A DNA stretch of 64,000 nucleotides from Marthasterias glacialis (taxonomy: Eukaryota; Echinodermata; Asteroidea; Forcipulatida; Asteriidae): the NCBI GenBank assembly GCA_911728455.2, contig OU452222.1, forward strand, positions 10,509,575-10,573,574. Direction: 5' to 3'. Below the pieces are notes generated by a model, which worked only from the letters and a program-made list of their open reading frames with translations, was not told the origin of the DNA and made no database searches. Below are positions 27,201 through 38,156 of this stretch, piece by piece. Within the stretch, counting starts at the first letter, position 1, and every line of letters begins with the position of its first letter. Made by a program: the position numbers and the translations under genes.

Positions 27201-30200
27201 GACTTTCGAGGGTGATCCCTGGACATTTTTTTTCCCTAGGCGAGAATGAAACAGTCCAGGAACCATAGCACGCATAAAAGCAGTTGATATTTGATTTATC
27301 ATACCATGCACTAACATGGACATCAAGGTCCCAAGAAGCTGCCGTTGCTATGGGTATAGTACGCTGGTTGATATGGGTATTGTACATTGGTTGCTATGGG
27401 TATAACACATTGGTTGCTATGGGTATAGTACATTGGTTGCTATGGGTATAGTACATTGGTTGCTATGGGTATAGTACATTGGTTACTATGGGTATAGTAC
27501 ATTGGTTGCTATGGGTATAGTACATTGGTTGCTATGGGTGTAGTACATTGGTTGCTATGGGTATAGTACATTGGTTGCTATGGGTGTAGTACATTGGTTG
27601 CTATGGGTGTAGTACATTGGTTGCTACGGGTATAGTTCATTGGTTGCTTTGGGTATAGTGGGTCATGCTCGCACAGTTTTCAAGTAAAAATAAGACACAT
27701 CATGTGATGTGCTGCTCTAAACCAATCACATAAGTATGGGGGTGTTATAACTCCACATATGTGGAACTTTGCAGAATGACTAAGCCATTTTGGAAAGTGC
27801 ATTGACAGTAGAAGGGTTGTGTCACTTGAGTAAAAAAACTATACCATGTGTAGGATGGCCCTAATACTCAATGAAATGTTCTGTATGTTTTCTCAAGAGT
27901 CAATTATCAGGAAAAGCTGAAGTTGAATAAAGAGAGAGAAAGAGAGAGATGTAGGACAAGCCAAGAAGCTGACCAACCTGAATAATACACTCCATGAGAT
28001 ACTCTTGCGCAATGCTGTCTCTACAACTCACACACTGCTCTAAGATATCAGGAAGAACTGTCTGCAAAGTCACACAAGGCACAAAAAACACACACAATGT
28101 TATCATCCTGAGAAAGTGTTAATGTAAAAATGTTTGTGTAAACCACTGTGATACAGTGTGTCTATGCAGGTTACTGTGAAATTACCCAGAGCAAGAAGGT
28201 CATTAAATCTTCTAGACTGTTCAACCCCCATTGCTACTTCCTGCCGAAATTAAAAAAGAGCTTTCCAAACCAGTTTTACACCAAAGCTCTGTCAGTTATT
28301 TTGAAGAAGAAAAACATGCTTGCACATTGCAATTGTTTGTGATCAGCAAAATTGTATGGTTGGCAGCTACATGTATAAAATTTTCCAAGTCTTAAATTAG
28401 GTAGCTGGTTGTTAATAATTAAAACAATAGTTAATCAAAGTGCACCATTCCATGTTACACAACCGAAAGCGCAATGAAATTAAAAACAATCCAATATTTT
28501 GAATACAGTACATTAACATCAGGTTTAAATTGGTAAGTTTTAAGTCTAGATTAAAAATATGTCAATTAATAATGGCATGAACGAACATAAAAAGGTAATT
28601 CATTAAAAAGTTGAGGTCCCAGATTTTCAAACTACACCATCTTTGTACAGAATTTTTGACTCTTTGAAGGATATCATCTTCACAAGGAAATCGCTTGTAA
28701 ACTATGACTAGGAACAAACCATTCAATAAGTTGCCATAAACACAAAGCGCTAACCCGTAAAAAGATATACATCAGTAACAAGAATAATTTCAAATTTAAT
28801 CCCTTGTTAAATAAAAACGGGCTCTTCAAACCACATACCTTAAGGTACCTATTGATGTCTACATTCTCTAGTTGACTAATACGGACTAAGTTGGTGCCGA
28901 CGAGGATTCGCAATTCTTTCCTCTCCTTCTCCCTCCGCTCTCGCTCCCTTGAGTGTCCCTGGTGCTGGATTCGAACCCACAGTTTGTTCATCTCTCCGAA
29001 GTTCAGGAGGATGAAATCTATGGAGTCTTCCACTGTGCCAGAGTCATTTTCACTGGTGGTTTGAAGACATTGAACAGAACATCATTCGTTGTCCCGTTAT
29101 ACAGTCACAGTTGCCGTTTGCAAGAGCCGTTTCTATTTTTTCCGTTTTTCATTTAGATGTACCAAACTATTTTTCATTTAGAAAAAGTACACCATCCTCA
29201 CATACATACGAGAAACTCACACTTATGCTCATTGTTAATTGACTGAGTCAACAAATCTTTATGGCAAAAGTGAGAAGTGGAGGTGGAATTTGTCCATAAT
29301 ATTCTTTGCCAAAACAACCCAATGTCACGTCATTGATAAACAAACCTTCATGATTGTCAATGTAGATGTGCCCACGTATGTGCATATCAGAGCTACGTCT
29401 GTAACCACTTCTGACAAATTTTACACACAATTGCAACAGTTTGAATATTTTTTTTTGTAGCATGTTTATATGAAGGACAGGCAGCTTCTGTTTCCAGGAA
29501 GGGGAAACATTTGCGAGTATTCACGTCATCTGGCGCCTACTGGTTAACATAAAAGATTATATTCTTACTTCTCTTCTTTGGTACCATCAGGCAAGATATT
29601 CCGTGTGCATTGTAGAAGGTAGTTCCTGAGGAACAGCCCTCGGAGTGGATGCTGAACTCCACGGCACATCTCCACCAGGTCCTTCATGATGTCCTTACGG
29701 GAGTGCTGACTGGTCTTGATATAGACAATGCCCACGGTGATGAGCAGGTATCTGTAAATAGGCAAATGAGGACAGTCATGCCACTGTTATGCACACAAAT
29801 CAACTGCAGTCTTGGTATTTACCTTCTGCAGGATAAATGCCATGGGATTGGATTCAAAGCATAAATGCTTATGTCGTCATTTGAGCAGGGCGCCCTCTGG
29901 TGGAGGTCAGAAGAATGTTGCCCATTGACACATCCTGTGCGTCTCATGTATACAGCTGTACATTTCCATTGTTTCATCATCATTTTCTTCATCATTTTAG
30001 TGTGATGATGTCAATGCGTACGGTCAAAAACCTTTTGCATTCCAGAAAAATGTATCAATGACTACATGAAGCTTTGCCAAGTGAGGAGAGACTGAATTGA
30101 CTCTGGTATGGTACCAGGTTCTGAAATGCATGCTGGAGGAGTTTGAATGTACAATCACAGGCACACCCTTTGCAGGTCTGGTACTTCTGATATGAGGAAA

Positions 30201-33200
30201 GAGGGCGCATCAAAACTAGTTCAGCTGATATTTTTACAACTAATTCTTGATTTTATATGGTCATTATGATACAAAATTGTCTAACAAAACTCGCCAAGTA
30301 TCTTGCCTGCCAGGAGATGACCTAGAATTTGCAAGGATACTCTTTTTGTAAACAAGGTGACACGGTCTAAAACTCTGCATTTAAGTTTATCAATCTTTGA
30401 CAAAGAACTGGATAATCCTTTAATGAAAACGTGACCAATTTGAGTTCATAACACGGAAACCAAAAGCAACACACCATTATTGGAGCCATACCATAAATAC
30501 TTATTTTTATTTGGGGGAGGGGGGATTCTTAACGGGCCAATTTACACAGATTAGTATGCTTCTGTGCCAACAGCATTATCTTAAATCATTATAACCAAAG
30601 TTTGGGAGAAATGCAGAATTAAACAAGTGGTATTATTAGAGGTAACTCAAGGATGAGCACTGTATAACACACAGGGACATTGATTACCAAAATGGAGCAT
30701 TGATTACCAAAAATGTGATGATGACGTCAGGTGATTTGGGTCAATATAATGTGCTTAATACTCACAGCCTTGGTACTATGTTGCCGGCGTATTGTACCAG
30801 TTCATAGAGGTCAGATATGCGATGACCTTTCTGGTATTCATCAAGTAGATACTGCTCCAAATACCTAAGCTCATCACAGACCTGCATATCTGTAAGACTA
30901 TGGTTAAGGTTAACATACTGGTGTCGGTTAACATACTGGTTTAGGTTAACATACTGGTTAACAAATCAAAAGTTAACTAGTTAACAGATCATGGTTATAA
31001 ATCTTGATCTCACTGCCGCCAGCTTTGTCACATTCCCTGTTTGCATGAGCAGTGAATGAATACTGATCTTGATTAAACCAACATGGCATCAGACTAATTT
31101 GCTCTTCCACTCTTGCTTTGGTTACATATACACTGCTTTAATTGGATGCAAAACGTGGTATATTGTTAAGGGTCTTTAAGCCCAACCCCAGGTCTTGATC
31201 TTAACCGAGGCCACTGGCCTCATGCCCTGTCGAGTTGGCCAGCATGCCCTTCAGAAAAATTGCACTGTCACTACCAACTTGGCCAGCATACCGTTGTACA
31301 ATTTCTCTGATTTGGGCAGCAAAGGCCTGCCCCCGTTTTTTTTAAGATCGAGGCCTGCAACCCCCTACACATTCCCTGCTGAAAACAGCCTCAATCCTCC
31401 AAAATCAACCAATACGGATTGTGAAGGATCCCCTGTACCTTCATGTAGGTGAATGTCATAGGTAACTCAACCCTCCAAACTCATCTAAATCTTCCAGTTG
31501 ATTTTGACAGACACGGGAAGGTTAGTGATAAAATTACCGTCTTTATATGAAGTAAACAATTAAGGTTTTTGTCAAACTGAACAATCCCCATCTTTTGCAA
31601 CAACTTAACTTGTTAAATTTGTTCCTGTACCTGGTAAAATTTGCACAAAACAGTGGTAATGGTAATAACGATACCTACCGGCGGTCATGAACATCCCACA
31701 TGACTGCGACGCCACTTTGTTTACCCTTTGACAGTGGTAGTGGTAATAACGATTTTGGAGGATTGAGGATTGAGGATACGATTGCATACAGAATGAATTC
31801 CCAACTGGTTAAGAAAGTACCATCGTTTAAATTGGAAGGCTCAATTTGCCCGTCTCAGCGGGACGGGGACCTGTCCTAAATGGGATGTTCCAGGCATCCG
31901 ACTTTTGAGACACTCTCTAATAAAGTTGGAAATTGACAAGATAGTTGTTGACAAGGATACAGAGCTCATAGTAGCTCTTTGGAGAGAGCATGGAGGTGCG
32001 TAGCTCTCCCAGCATGTTTGATGCATGCTTCAGACCATCCATCAGCTTGCCTTTGTCCTGTATAAGAAATCAAATTCAACCAATCCATGACTTTCACTTG
32101 AGATAAGTAATATCATTTAACTCATTTTTTTCAAAAAGTGTTTTAAAAAACAATTTGAACCTTACCAGGCATCTCTTCATCTGGAAGGACTGCATCTTGA
32201 CGACATGTTGAGCCTCATCCAGAAGCTTCTCCTGATCATCTTGGGGAGATTGCGCTGTTTGAGGCTAACAACAAACATAAACGAAATCAGTTTATCATCA
32301 TTGCCAAATTGAAACATAAGTTTGTTTGGAATTACCGCAGCTAAAATAAAGACCGAAAACTAGCACAAACACAACTGAGAGTCAGAGAGGGAGAGTAAAA
32401 TCACATCCTACAGAAAAATACATGTTATTTCATCATGACTTATTCTTGCTGGTTAACTTCCCTTCTTTCAATCATAAATGACAAATAAAATATACAAAAC
32501 AATAAACCCTTGCATGTAGTTACTAAGTTTTAAAATAACAATATTAATACAATGTTATAGGTTTCCAATGATGAGCACAAAACACGTCCGGAAAGGGGAG
32601 ATGGGCGGGGTATGATTGAGCCCTCCCCAAAGTAGCTGTCAATTTCATTTACATACAACCCCTCCCCACAAAGATTTCCAGAACACAATGAAGAAATAGG
32701 AGGGAATACACCCTGCCACATATCCAGCACCAAACAAGTGATTTATTTATCTTAATTAGATAATAATATTGTATTTCCACCGTGCAAAGTTAAAAAAATT
32801 CCCAACTTGAAACACTAGAACGCAAGTTCTGACCTGATACTTCCGACCACCGTACAATGCTTTAGATATAGGCCCTTTCAGCTTACACAGCCATCTGAGT
32901 TCCACCCTGGAATAGACCGTTCCGGCCTGTCAATCAAACTGTGCGCGTTGACAAATTGGATCACGCTTTTTGGTCATGTGACCTCGGTCAAACGTGCAGC
33001 GTAAACAAAGGTGTGTGGGCAGGGCTTGTTGCCAAAGCCAGAACGGTCTATTACCAGCCTTCCCATTCACGCAAGGAGAGTTCCGACCTGCAACTTCCGA
33101 CCGTCGTATGATGCTTTAGATATAGACCCCATCAGCTTACACTGCATTGTGAGTTCCGACCTGCAATTACCGGCCTTCACATTCACGCAAGGAAAGTTCC

Positions 33201-34409
33201 GACCTGCAAAACTCCTGACCACCGTACGATGCTTTAGATATAGACCCCATCAGCTTACACTGCATTGTGAGTTCCGACTTGCAATTTCCGGCCTTCGCAT
33301 TCACGCAAGGAGAGTTCCGACCTGCAACTTCCGACTACCGTTCGATGCTTTAGATATAGACCTCATCAGCTTACACTGCATTGTGAGTTCCGACCTGCAA
33401 TTTCTGGCCTTCGCATACCTTGCGACGCGAGTTCTGACCTGCAAAGCCCGTTTGCATTGCTACCCGATTACGAATACAGTACCATTTGCTTGCATCTGTT
33501 GCATAGTCTGGTACCTGCTCTGTGTTTGGTCCTCAACAAATTATGTCAACATTTTATGATTTTGAGTTCCGGGGATATCCTTTTGCAGATCTAAACTAAG
33601 TTGGTAAATGACCCAAACTGATCTTTTTGCTTTTAGCAATTTCAATTGAGTTCCGACTGCCTGTGTGGTCATCTCTTTACAAATAAGTTTTTTTTGGTTG
33701 AGTTCCGACCATTCCAACAGGTGAGGCAAATTTGGCTTTTACCCACACCCCCTAAATAATTTATTATACGATTTAACAATTTTGGTATAGTTAAATCATG
33801 CATTTTCGTCCACATTAAACAAATATTGAATGTTGATGAGTGCAGCAGTGAGAATATTTGGAGTTGAAAGACAGCAAAATGCACCGTGGTACGTAGTATT
33901 CGGAACGATCGAAAAATAGGCCCTTTCTCTATGCATAGGCAGTGTACGCCTACTGATTAAAAAGTAGAAATGGTTTGTACTTTGTTTAATTTGAATGCAG
34001 TATGATCAACAATCCTCCAACCAAATGACAAGGATTTATTTGGGTGTTATATAAAGTCGTTTATACAGCTATTACTGTTAGTGTTAGTGATTTATACACA
34101 CTAAAAAACAGTGCCAATGTAAATAAATAAAATATATATTCTCTCCCGGCAGGTCGAGTTGGTCTTGCTGGTTATTGCTGAGCACATCCCCACCCCCTTC
34201 TCGTCCGTGTACCAAATGCATTACAAACGCAGCGCTCGTCAACCCCACAAAAATACCGGCACCCAACTGATATTCCCATACTTTAGGCTACTGGTCACAT
34301 ACATAATAGTTAAAGTAGTATCCAGCCAAAATTTGCAAATTTTCGTCAAAGCTAAACACCACAAAAAGGGTTTATTTAAAAAAAAATCAACGGTAGATTT
34401 ACGTACCAT
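12272..34409 (-). CDS. VPS35: VPS35 retromer core subunit, complete 17-exon gene
   Basis: Minus-strand exons: 34407-34409 (ATG only), 32166-32264, 31961-32057, 30766-30889, 29569-29751, 28839-29052, 27978-28061, 26840-26949, 25794-25890, 24865-25013, 23502-23778, 17828-17917, 17095-17217, 15990-16169, 14821-15060, 13366-13509, 12272-12454. They total 2397 nt, that is 798 residues plus stop; human VPS35 has 796. VPS35 is the alpha-solenoid scaffold of retromer, which recycles cargo from endosomes. The VPS26-binding motif PRLYLL is at residues 106-111. The N-terminus [18 protein letters not shown] and the C-terminus [20 protein letters not shown] match the family closely. FEDEISDS (about 615-622) covers the region of human D620, and the aspartate is kept. 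The first exon carries only the start codon, joined to a CCT proline codon. Donors are GT throughout; exon 17828-17917 uses the weaker GTCAGT. Confidence 0.97.
12972..13359 (+). repeat. Donor copy of an intra-VPS35 segmental duplication
   Basis: This intron segment ends 6 bp from the exon 13366-13509 boundary. It recurs almost identically at 15246-15621. Compared with the other copy it has an extra short internal repeat of GATTGAGAATAT. Confidence 0.85.
14221..14415 (+). repeat. Tandem duplication, 103-bp unit, two copies
   Basis: AACAAAATTAGAAT begins at 14221 and again at 14324. The following bases (GATGATATTTCAAACATGAA and onward) match to about 14415 with one or two differences, so the duplication is recent. 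It lies in a VPS35 intron. Confidence 0.9.
14668..14765. mobile_element. Small palindromic element in a VPS35 intron
   Basis: AAAATTGGCAGCTACAGCTA and CGGCTATGG pair with GCAACAGCTGTAGCCGTAGC and CACCAATTC. Fragments of the same motif occur near 8240 and 10345-10460. It lies 55 bp from exon 14821-15060. Confidence 0.55.
15196..15670 (+). repeat. Inserted 376-bp duplicate flanked by 50-bp direct repeats
   Basis: A copy of 12972-13359 occupies 15246-15621. On both sides is the same roughly 50-bp sequence: 15196-15245 and 15622-15670, beginning GTTGCTGCCAATCTAGTA and ending GACAGCAAAGTTA. The two flanks differ by one base substitution and one C. It lies in the intron between exons 14821-15060 and 15990-16169. 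Confidence 0.85.
16290..16572 (-). mobile_element. tRNA-derived SINE, minus strand
   Basis: The minus strand has a box-B-like GGTTCGATTCC just after GCTCGCCTCTCACCACTCTG. A body follows with TGTGCGTTGGTTCTCTCCTA and GGTTTTTCTCCAGGC. This body resembles a central domain I recall from SINEs in diverse marine invertebrates (the Meta-SINE type), which is inference. It lies in a VPS35 intron. Confidence 0.6.
18226..18302 (+). repeat. SINE tail fragment
   Basis: AAGTACTGAGTATACAGTGC followed by TTAACACACATCGGTGTGTG matches the 3' body of the tRNA-Asp-like SINE (50213-50385). The tRNA head is lost. It lies in a VPS35 intron. Confidence 0.6.
19020..19204 (-). mobile_element. tRNA-derived SINE with box A and box B, minus strand
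   Basis: The minus strand reads GGTTGGCTCAGTGGTTTCTG (box A region) and CCCCGGTTCGAATTC (box B). A body with TTTGTAGTCCCTACCTGATA and GGGTTTTCCTC follows, then an A-rich CTAAAACTGACATTTCTTCA tail. A related body fragment is at 56050-56160. Confidence 0.7.
20305..20500. mobile_element. MITE with GGGCCC ends (family B), copy 1
   Basis: Left GGGCCCAATTTCATACAGCT and GCTTAAGCAG; right end GTCTATGACATTGGGCCC. The middle shares GGATACCAG, GGTAACC and TTCTGGTAAGCATAATTTTG with 54596-54799. Degenerate relatives lie near 9617-9850, 35600-35700, 36830-36858, 52455-52600 and 53281-53435. Confidence 0.7.
20527..20935. mobile_element. MITE with CAGGGCT ends (family C), long copy
   Basis: Left CAGGGCTGGAATTTTACACT; right CCCAAATTCGAGCCCTG. 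It is about 409 bp. A second long copy is at 36253-36659 and a 122-bp internally deleted copy at 36880-37001. It directly follows the family B element. Confidence 0.65.
21968..22172. mobile_element. Palindromic element with about 65-bp arms
   Basis: Left arm CAAGCATGGAATTTTTTGGT then GTCATGAGAAAGATTTCTGG; right arm CCAAATATCTTTCTCATGAC then GTGCCAAATTCCATGTTTG. A homologous piece is at 64-225. It lies in a VPS35 intron. Confidence 0.7.
22930..23223. mobile_element. MITE with AGGCCTTTTCACACT ends
   Basis: TIR AGGCCTTTTCACACT on the left pairs with AGTGTGAAAAGACCT on the right. The interior has several copies of CACGG and GATCCGTG motifs and further internal TTTTCACAC/GTGTGAAAAG copies. It has no coding capacity. 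It lies in a VPS35 intron about 130 bp from the left edge of the next repeat-free segment. Confidence 0.7.
24647..24808. mobile_element. Long palindromic element beside a VPS35 exon
   Basis: Arms of about 40 bp: GGTTTTCAACAAGTTGTTTA and ACACGGTGAGGCCTGGTT pair with AACCAGGCCTCACCGTGTTT and AAACAACTAGTTGAAAACC. The outer bases AATAAAAGTG/CTACTTTTATT extend the pairing. The right edge is 57 bp from exon 24865-25013. Confidence 0.75.
25253..25690 (+). repeat. Dispersed repeat of about 450-480 bp, copy 1
   Basis: It begins near GGGGTTATTGTGTAATC and ends near GGGGGAAATATTT. Blocks such as ACAAAGAGGATT, GGCTGCCACCATT and CAAATTATTCCGG recur in order at 57326-57805. A partial inverted copy lies near 40590-40790. 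The class is not recognised; no TIR was seen. Confidence 0.65.
26668..26828. mobile_element. Palindromic element abutting a VPS35 splice donor
   Basis: AAGGGTTAGGTGTTGCGGTG then ACACCATGTAGTTA pairs with TAACTACATGGTGT then CATCACAAAACCTAACCTT. Its right end is about 11 bp from exon 26840-26949. A related block (GAACAACGTGCTCTGTTCAT) lies near 24080. Confidence 0.7.
27343..27659. repeat. 23-bp minisatellite, about 14 copies
   Basis: The unit is GTTGCTATGGGTATAGTACA plus TTG. The first two and last two copies are the most diverged. It lies in the VPS35 intron between exons 26840-26949 and 27978-28061. Confidence 0.95.
30180..30369 (+). mobile_element. MITE family A, partial copy 4
   Basis: It keeps the 3' part: ATCTTGCCTGCCAGGAGATG, TTTTTGTAAACAAGGTGACA and the terminal CGGTCTA. 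The 5' part is degenerate. It lies in a VPS35 intron. Confidence 0.5.
32829..33420 (+). repeat. Tandem repeat of about 116 bp, 3.5-4 copies, in VPS35 intron 1
   Basis: GATGCTTTAGATATAGACC occurs at about 33110, 33228 and 33343, and a diverged copy near 32858. Each unit also has GAGTTCCGACCTGCAA and CATTCACGCAAGG. A 182-codon plus-strand frame across it is explained by the repeat. One unit is split by a MITE (32913-33050). Confidence 0.85.
32913..33050. mobile_element. TAGACC-ended MITE inserted in a tandem-repeat unit
   Basis: Ends TAGACCGTTCCGGC and GCCAGAACGGTCTA are inverted. Sister units of the surrounding tandem array give the uninterrupted site (GCAATTACC), compared with GGAA-element-TTACC here. 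Confidence 0.75.
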
Positions 34410-36252
34410 ATTCTCCGTCTTATGACACTCGCCAATGTATGCTTCGCTGGTGGTCTGTCACGAGTTTAGTGTGCAAAATCAGTCACTAAAATATAGGGAC
34501 CACTGAACACTGCAAATCCGGTGGAGATGGGAAATTTTGTCGCACAGGCCCTCGCTCACTGAAGCATCACCAATGGGTTAGGAAATTGTGTTGCTTAATT
34601 GGAAGGGGCGGGGTAACAGAGAGGGTGCAAGTCAAGTGGGGGGGGGGGACTACAATTTCAGTTTAAAATATTGCAGTAATGTAATTAGCAGATGTACTTT
34701 TTGTTTCTGCCATGCATGCTGTTGTCTCACACTACAGACCTAGGACAGCAGCAAAATAAATAAAGAAAGTAATTTGTTCCTCAAATATTTTTTTTCAAAT
34801 TTTGCCCTTTGCATATCCTTTTGCCATCATAAAACCATGCAGCATCCACCAGTGCAGTTTACCCCGTTAACTTAATTAATAGCCTATGTTGTACTAAAGA
34901 AAGCAAATAAAGCGACATTTACAACACAATTTCACAGACAATAAACGCTTTATTCTGTTTATTTACATACTAAAAAAAACACATTGTGAATAAACAATAA
35001 GTTATCATTTTTAATTTTCCACACTGAAAACTTCGTTAAGACCTCCTCAAACAAAATGTGTATTTAAATTTTTCTAATGAGTATATCCTGTTGGTAAGTC
35101 AATGCATCACATGAGCACAGTCTCTTTGCGCAGGCCCTTCACAACTTTCTAAAAAGCGAACATTCAATTAGTGTATAAATTCTCGTTGCACCATTCACTC
35201 TTATGACAGAATCTTTGCAAAACACAACATAAAATCAAGTCCAAAACTTCATCTTGCATAGAAAACTTGCTGAATGCACTTCCTATGGGCTTTTGATCTG
35301 TATATCGATGGAGCAAGTCAGTGCATGTTTTACGATGGAATTCGCAATATTTTTTGACCATGTGAGGGCGTGTGTAAACTAAGTTTACGTAACTCAAAAC
35401 AAGTATAACAAACTGTTCTCTCCATTGTTGTTTTTACTATTATTTACTGGGCCATTGATACAAGAAAATAACATACAGGCAGTCAAAATAAGATAAAACT
35501 GTAATTGCCATCAATGCAAGGAAATTAGCTGTTGAAAGCGCCCTCATGCGGTCAAAAATACGGTCAACTGCAGCCCTACCAACAGGATTATCATTCCAGA
35601 ACCCAATTTCATACAGCTGTTTTGAAAGCACACTAAAAAAAACTTGCTTAGAAGAAACTGGATACCAGCCAAAACACCATGCATTGCATGTTTCTGACTG
35701 ATCCCCTCCTGTTTTTTCGCTTGGAGAAAAATTGACTTAGCACCATTTTCTGAAAGTGGAAAGTGGAAACTGGCTGTTCATACATCTAACATAAGTATGA
35801 AGTATCACTCTGCATTACACTTAGATGGCTTGAACTTTACATAAACATAGATGTGATGCAAAGGTTACATCTATCAACTCCTCTTGTTTGACTCTCTTTG
35901 TGTGGGGGACAGATAGGCATTGCTCTAAATTTCTATTAAAAAAATGACAAGGAAATAAGACTGGATTTACAAAACAGCTACACTAATGGGCCCAATTTCA
36001 TAGAAAATATTGCTTTAAAGCCTTTCAGAGATCGTCGGCCGCAAGTGGCTGGTATAAAAATTATCCATAGTGGCCGCAAATGGCCTCAAGATTTGACATA
36101 CTTCCACTCCAACTAAAAAGGTCAAAGTAAAGGTCATGTCCTGAATTGTCATTTTGTAATGTTTCTCATGTTAACATACTAAATCTACATGGCTAAAAAA
36201 ACACAAACCCAAATTTCTATTTTGTATTATTTTTGCCAGACATTTTACTGGA

Positions 36253-36659
36253 AAGATGGTGTCAAAATTTCGACATGTCTGGGCTACAGGCCCGAGGCCA
36301 GTGATTTAAGCCTCGGGCCAGTAAACTCACGACTGGACAAGTCTGGCAAAACTGTGTTTTTCAATGCCGTATTTCAATTAAATAAACATATCTGAATGTG
36401 TAATACATGTGTATATTTAATAAAGAAATAATTTCTTTTTTAAAGTGTTCAAATGTTGACTTGTGAGTCTGTTAGATATCTTTCAATTGTTTTAGACAAA
36501 TGGGATAAAAACCTCCGTTAGTGCTTTTTAAAATAAAAACAGTTTATATGTTTAACTACGTATAGTCTATCCTCATTGTAACAACTAATCTGGCCCAGTA
36601 AAAATGCTGAGCTTTTAAGACCTGCGGTCTCATGAATTTTCCCCAAATTTGTGTCCTGC
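36253..36659. mobile_element. MITE family C, second long copy
   Basis: Shares CCCGAGGCCAGTGATTT, CAGTAAACTCACGACTGGAC and, at the right, GACCTGCGGTCT with 20527-20935. Terminal repeats are eroded. Confidence 0.55.
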
Positions 36660-36879
36660 AGGGCACAATGATTATACATAAATGAATGAATCTCTAAAGG
36701 TTAACAAATGTGTCTGCTAAGTCAAATCTTGTAGTCAATAACAAAATACAATATGTTACAGAGTATTTTGGTAGGTACACATGTACACAAATTGGTGGTG
36801 TTTTTTTTAAGGCACTTCTTGCGTGCCTACAAAAGCATCTCTATGAAATTGGCCCCTGATGTCTTGAAACTTAAATCTT

Positions 36880-37001
36880 CAGGGCTCGAAATCGACACTG
36901 GCCCACAGGTCCGGGGCCAGAAATAAATGTGGTCCAGTAAACATTTTGAGCTGTAAGCCCTACAGTCTTGTGGATTTTCCATCCCCAAATTGGAGCCCTG
37001 C
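36880..37001. mobile_element. MITE family C, internally deleted copy
   Basis: Left CAGGGCTCGAAATCGACACT; right CCCCAAATTGGAGCCCTG. It has only 122 bp against about 409 bp in the long copy, so most of the interior is missing. Confidence 0.6.
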
Positions 37002-37246
37002 CCTTATGAACTAATCCAGCTGCATAAACATGCTCACGAAAAGGATCTTTGCCAAGAAATTTGGTCCTTCCTCAGAGCTACAAATCCAGACCAGAGATAC
37101 AACAGGCCAGATACTTTGTTCTTGTAAGAGGGCAAGGAAGTTTTTCCTTCATGAAGGGCATCTCGATGAGAGAAATGAGGATTTCTACTGGAGCCTTTCA
37201 AGGGGCACCGAGGCAATGGCCAGGGGCACGGAGGTAACTCAGGTAA

Positions 37247-37422
37247 TAGACCTTTATCATGCTGCAACCATCTTGGTCATGCTCCCAGTATCCAATAACA
37301 CTAATACATGCTAATATTTATTGTACAAAAAGGAACCAGACTATTTGCCCTTCCAGCCTCGGTTTGGTTACGTTGGTTTGAATGGGAGAAAATCAAGATG
37401 GCCGCACCATGATAAAGGTCTA
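37247..37422. mobile_element. TAGACC-ended MITE with 29-bp TIRs
   Basis: Left TAGACCTTTATCATGCTGCA then ACCATCTTG; right CAAGATGGC then CGCACCATGATAAAGGTCTA. It is 176 bp. An inverted relative is at 4735-4900. Confidence 0.8.
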
Positions 37423-37974
37423 TCGCCTCTGTGAGGCATCAGGCCTAGTACAACCACGCTGACTACACTTTTCATCAACTTATAAATACATACTCTACTC
37501 AAAAACCAAAAAAAAATCATTAAGCCAGTGTGAATTATTTGCAAAGAGTCTTTTAAATGTAAATTTTGTGGTAATATTTAGAAATATTTACATGATGTAC
37601 ACATTTACCTGATACAAAGCTTGAACCAATTTTCACTGTCGTGTTAATAAGAATAAGTAAACGTGCATTCTGATCTAAATGACAGAAAAGTCAAAATTTA
37701 AAATATTATATGCTCGATTTTCTGTAGAAGAATTAGATAATTCGATAATTCTAAACACTGTGACCAATAATACAGTTCTTGCATTTTGTCCAATGATGCA
37801 TTGATGGTGTAATTTAAAAATCTTACATGTTCAGAACCTTAAACTTGAAGTCTTCTCTCAATTAACAAGTGTGGACTTTTAATCAGAAAGGTGTGAAAGA
37901 TACCTGTTTACAAAAATTATTATATACATGTACATTAATACCCATAGTAGCAAACATGGCCCAAAACTGTCTTA

Positions 37975-38156
37975 TTTATAAACAAATCTGAGCAGCTCGT
38001 CCATGGTGGTTTGCACCACCGCAGCTGATGAATCCTCCGTGCTGATTGGTACATATGTGCGGCTGACGCGCTATTGTCGCGCCGCGCGCGCATGCGGCAG
38101 CCATAGCTGCAGTGGTGTAAACCACCATGAGCGAGCTGCTCAGATTAGTGTATAAA
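37975..38156. mobile_element. Palindromic element with CpG-rich centre
   Basis: Arms AATCTGAGCAGCTCG, CCATGGTGGTTTGCACCAC and GCAGCT pair with AGCTGC, GTGGTGTAAACCACCATG and CGAGCTGCTCAGATT. The centre contains TTGTCGCGCCGCGCGCGCAT, unusual in this AT-rich window. Confidence 0.75.

Noticed and set aside
33011-33559. 182-codon plus-strand frame
   Set aside because: It is the translation of the 116-bp tandem array plus the adjoining MITE; no domain is visible and it lies in VPS35 intron 1.
35164-35397. 77-codon minus-strand frame
   Set aside because: It lacks an ATG at its start, shows no domain and no splice context.
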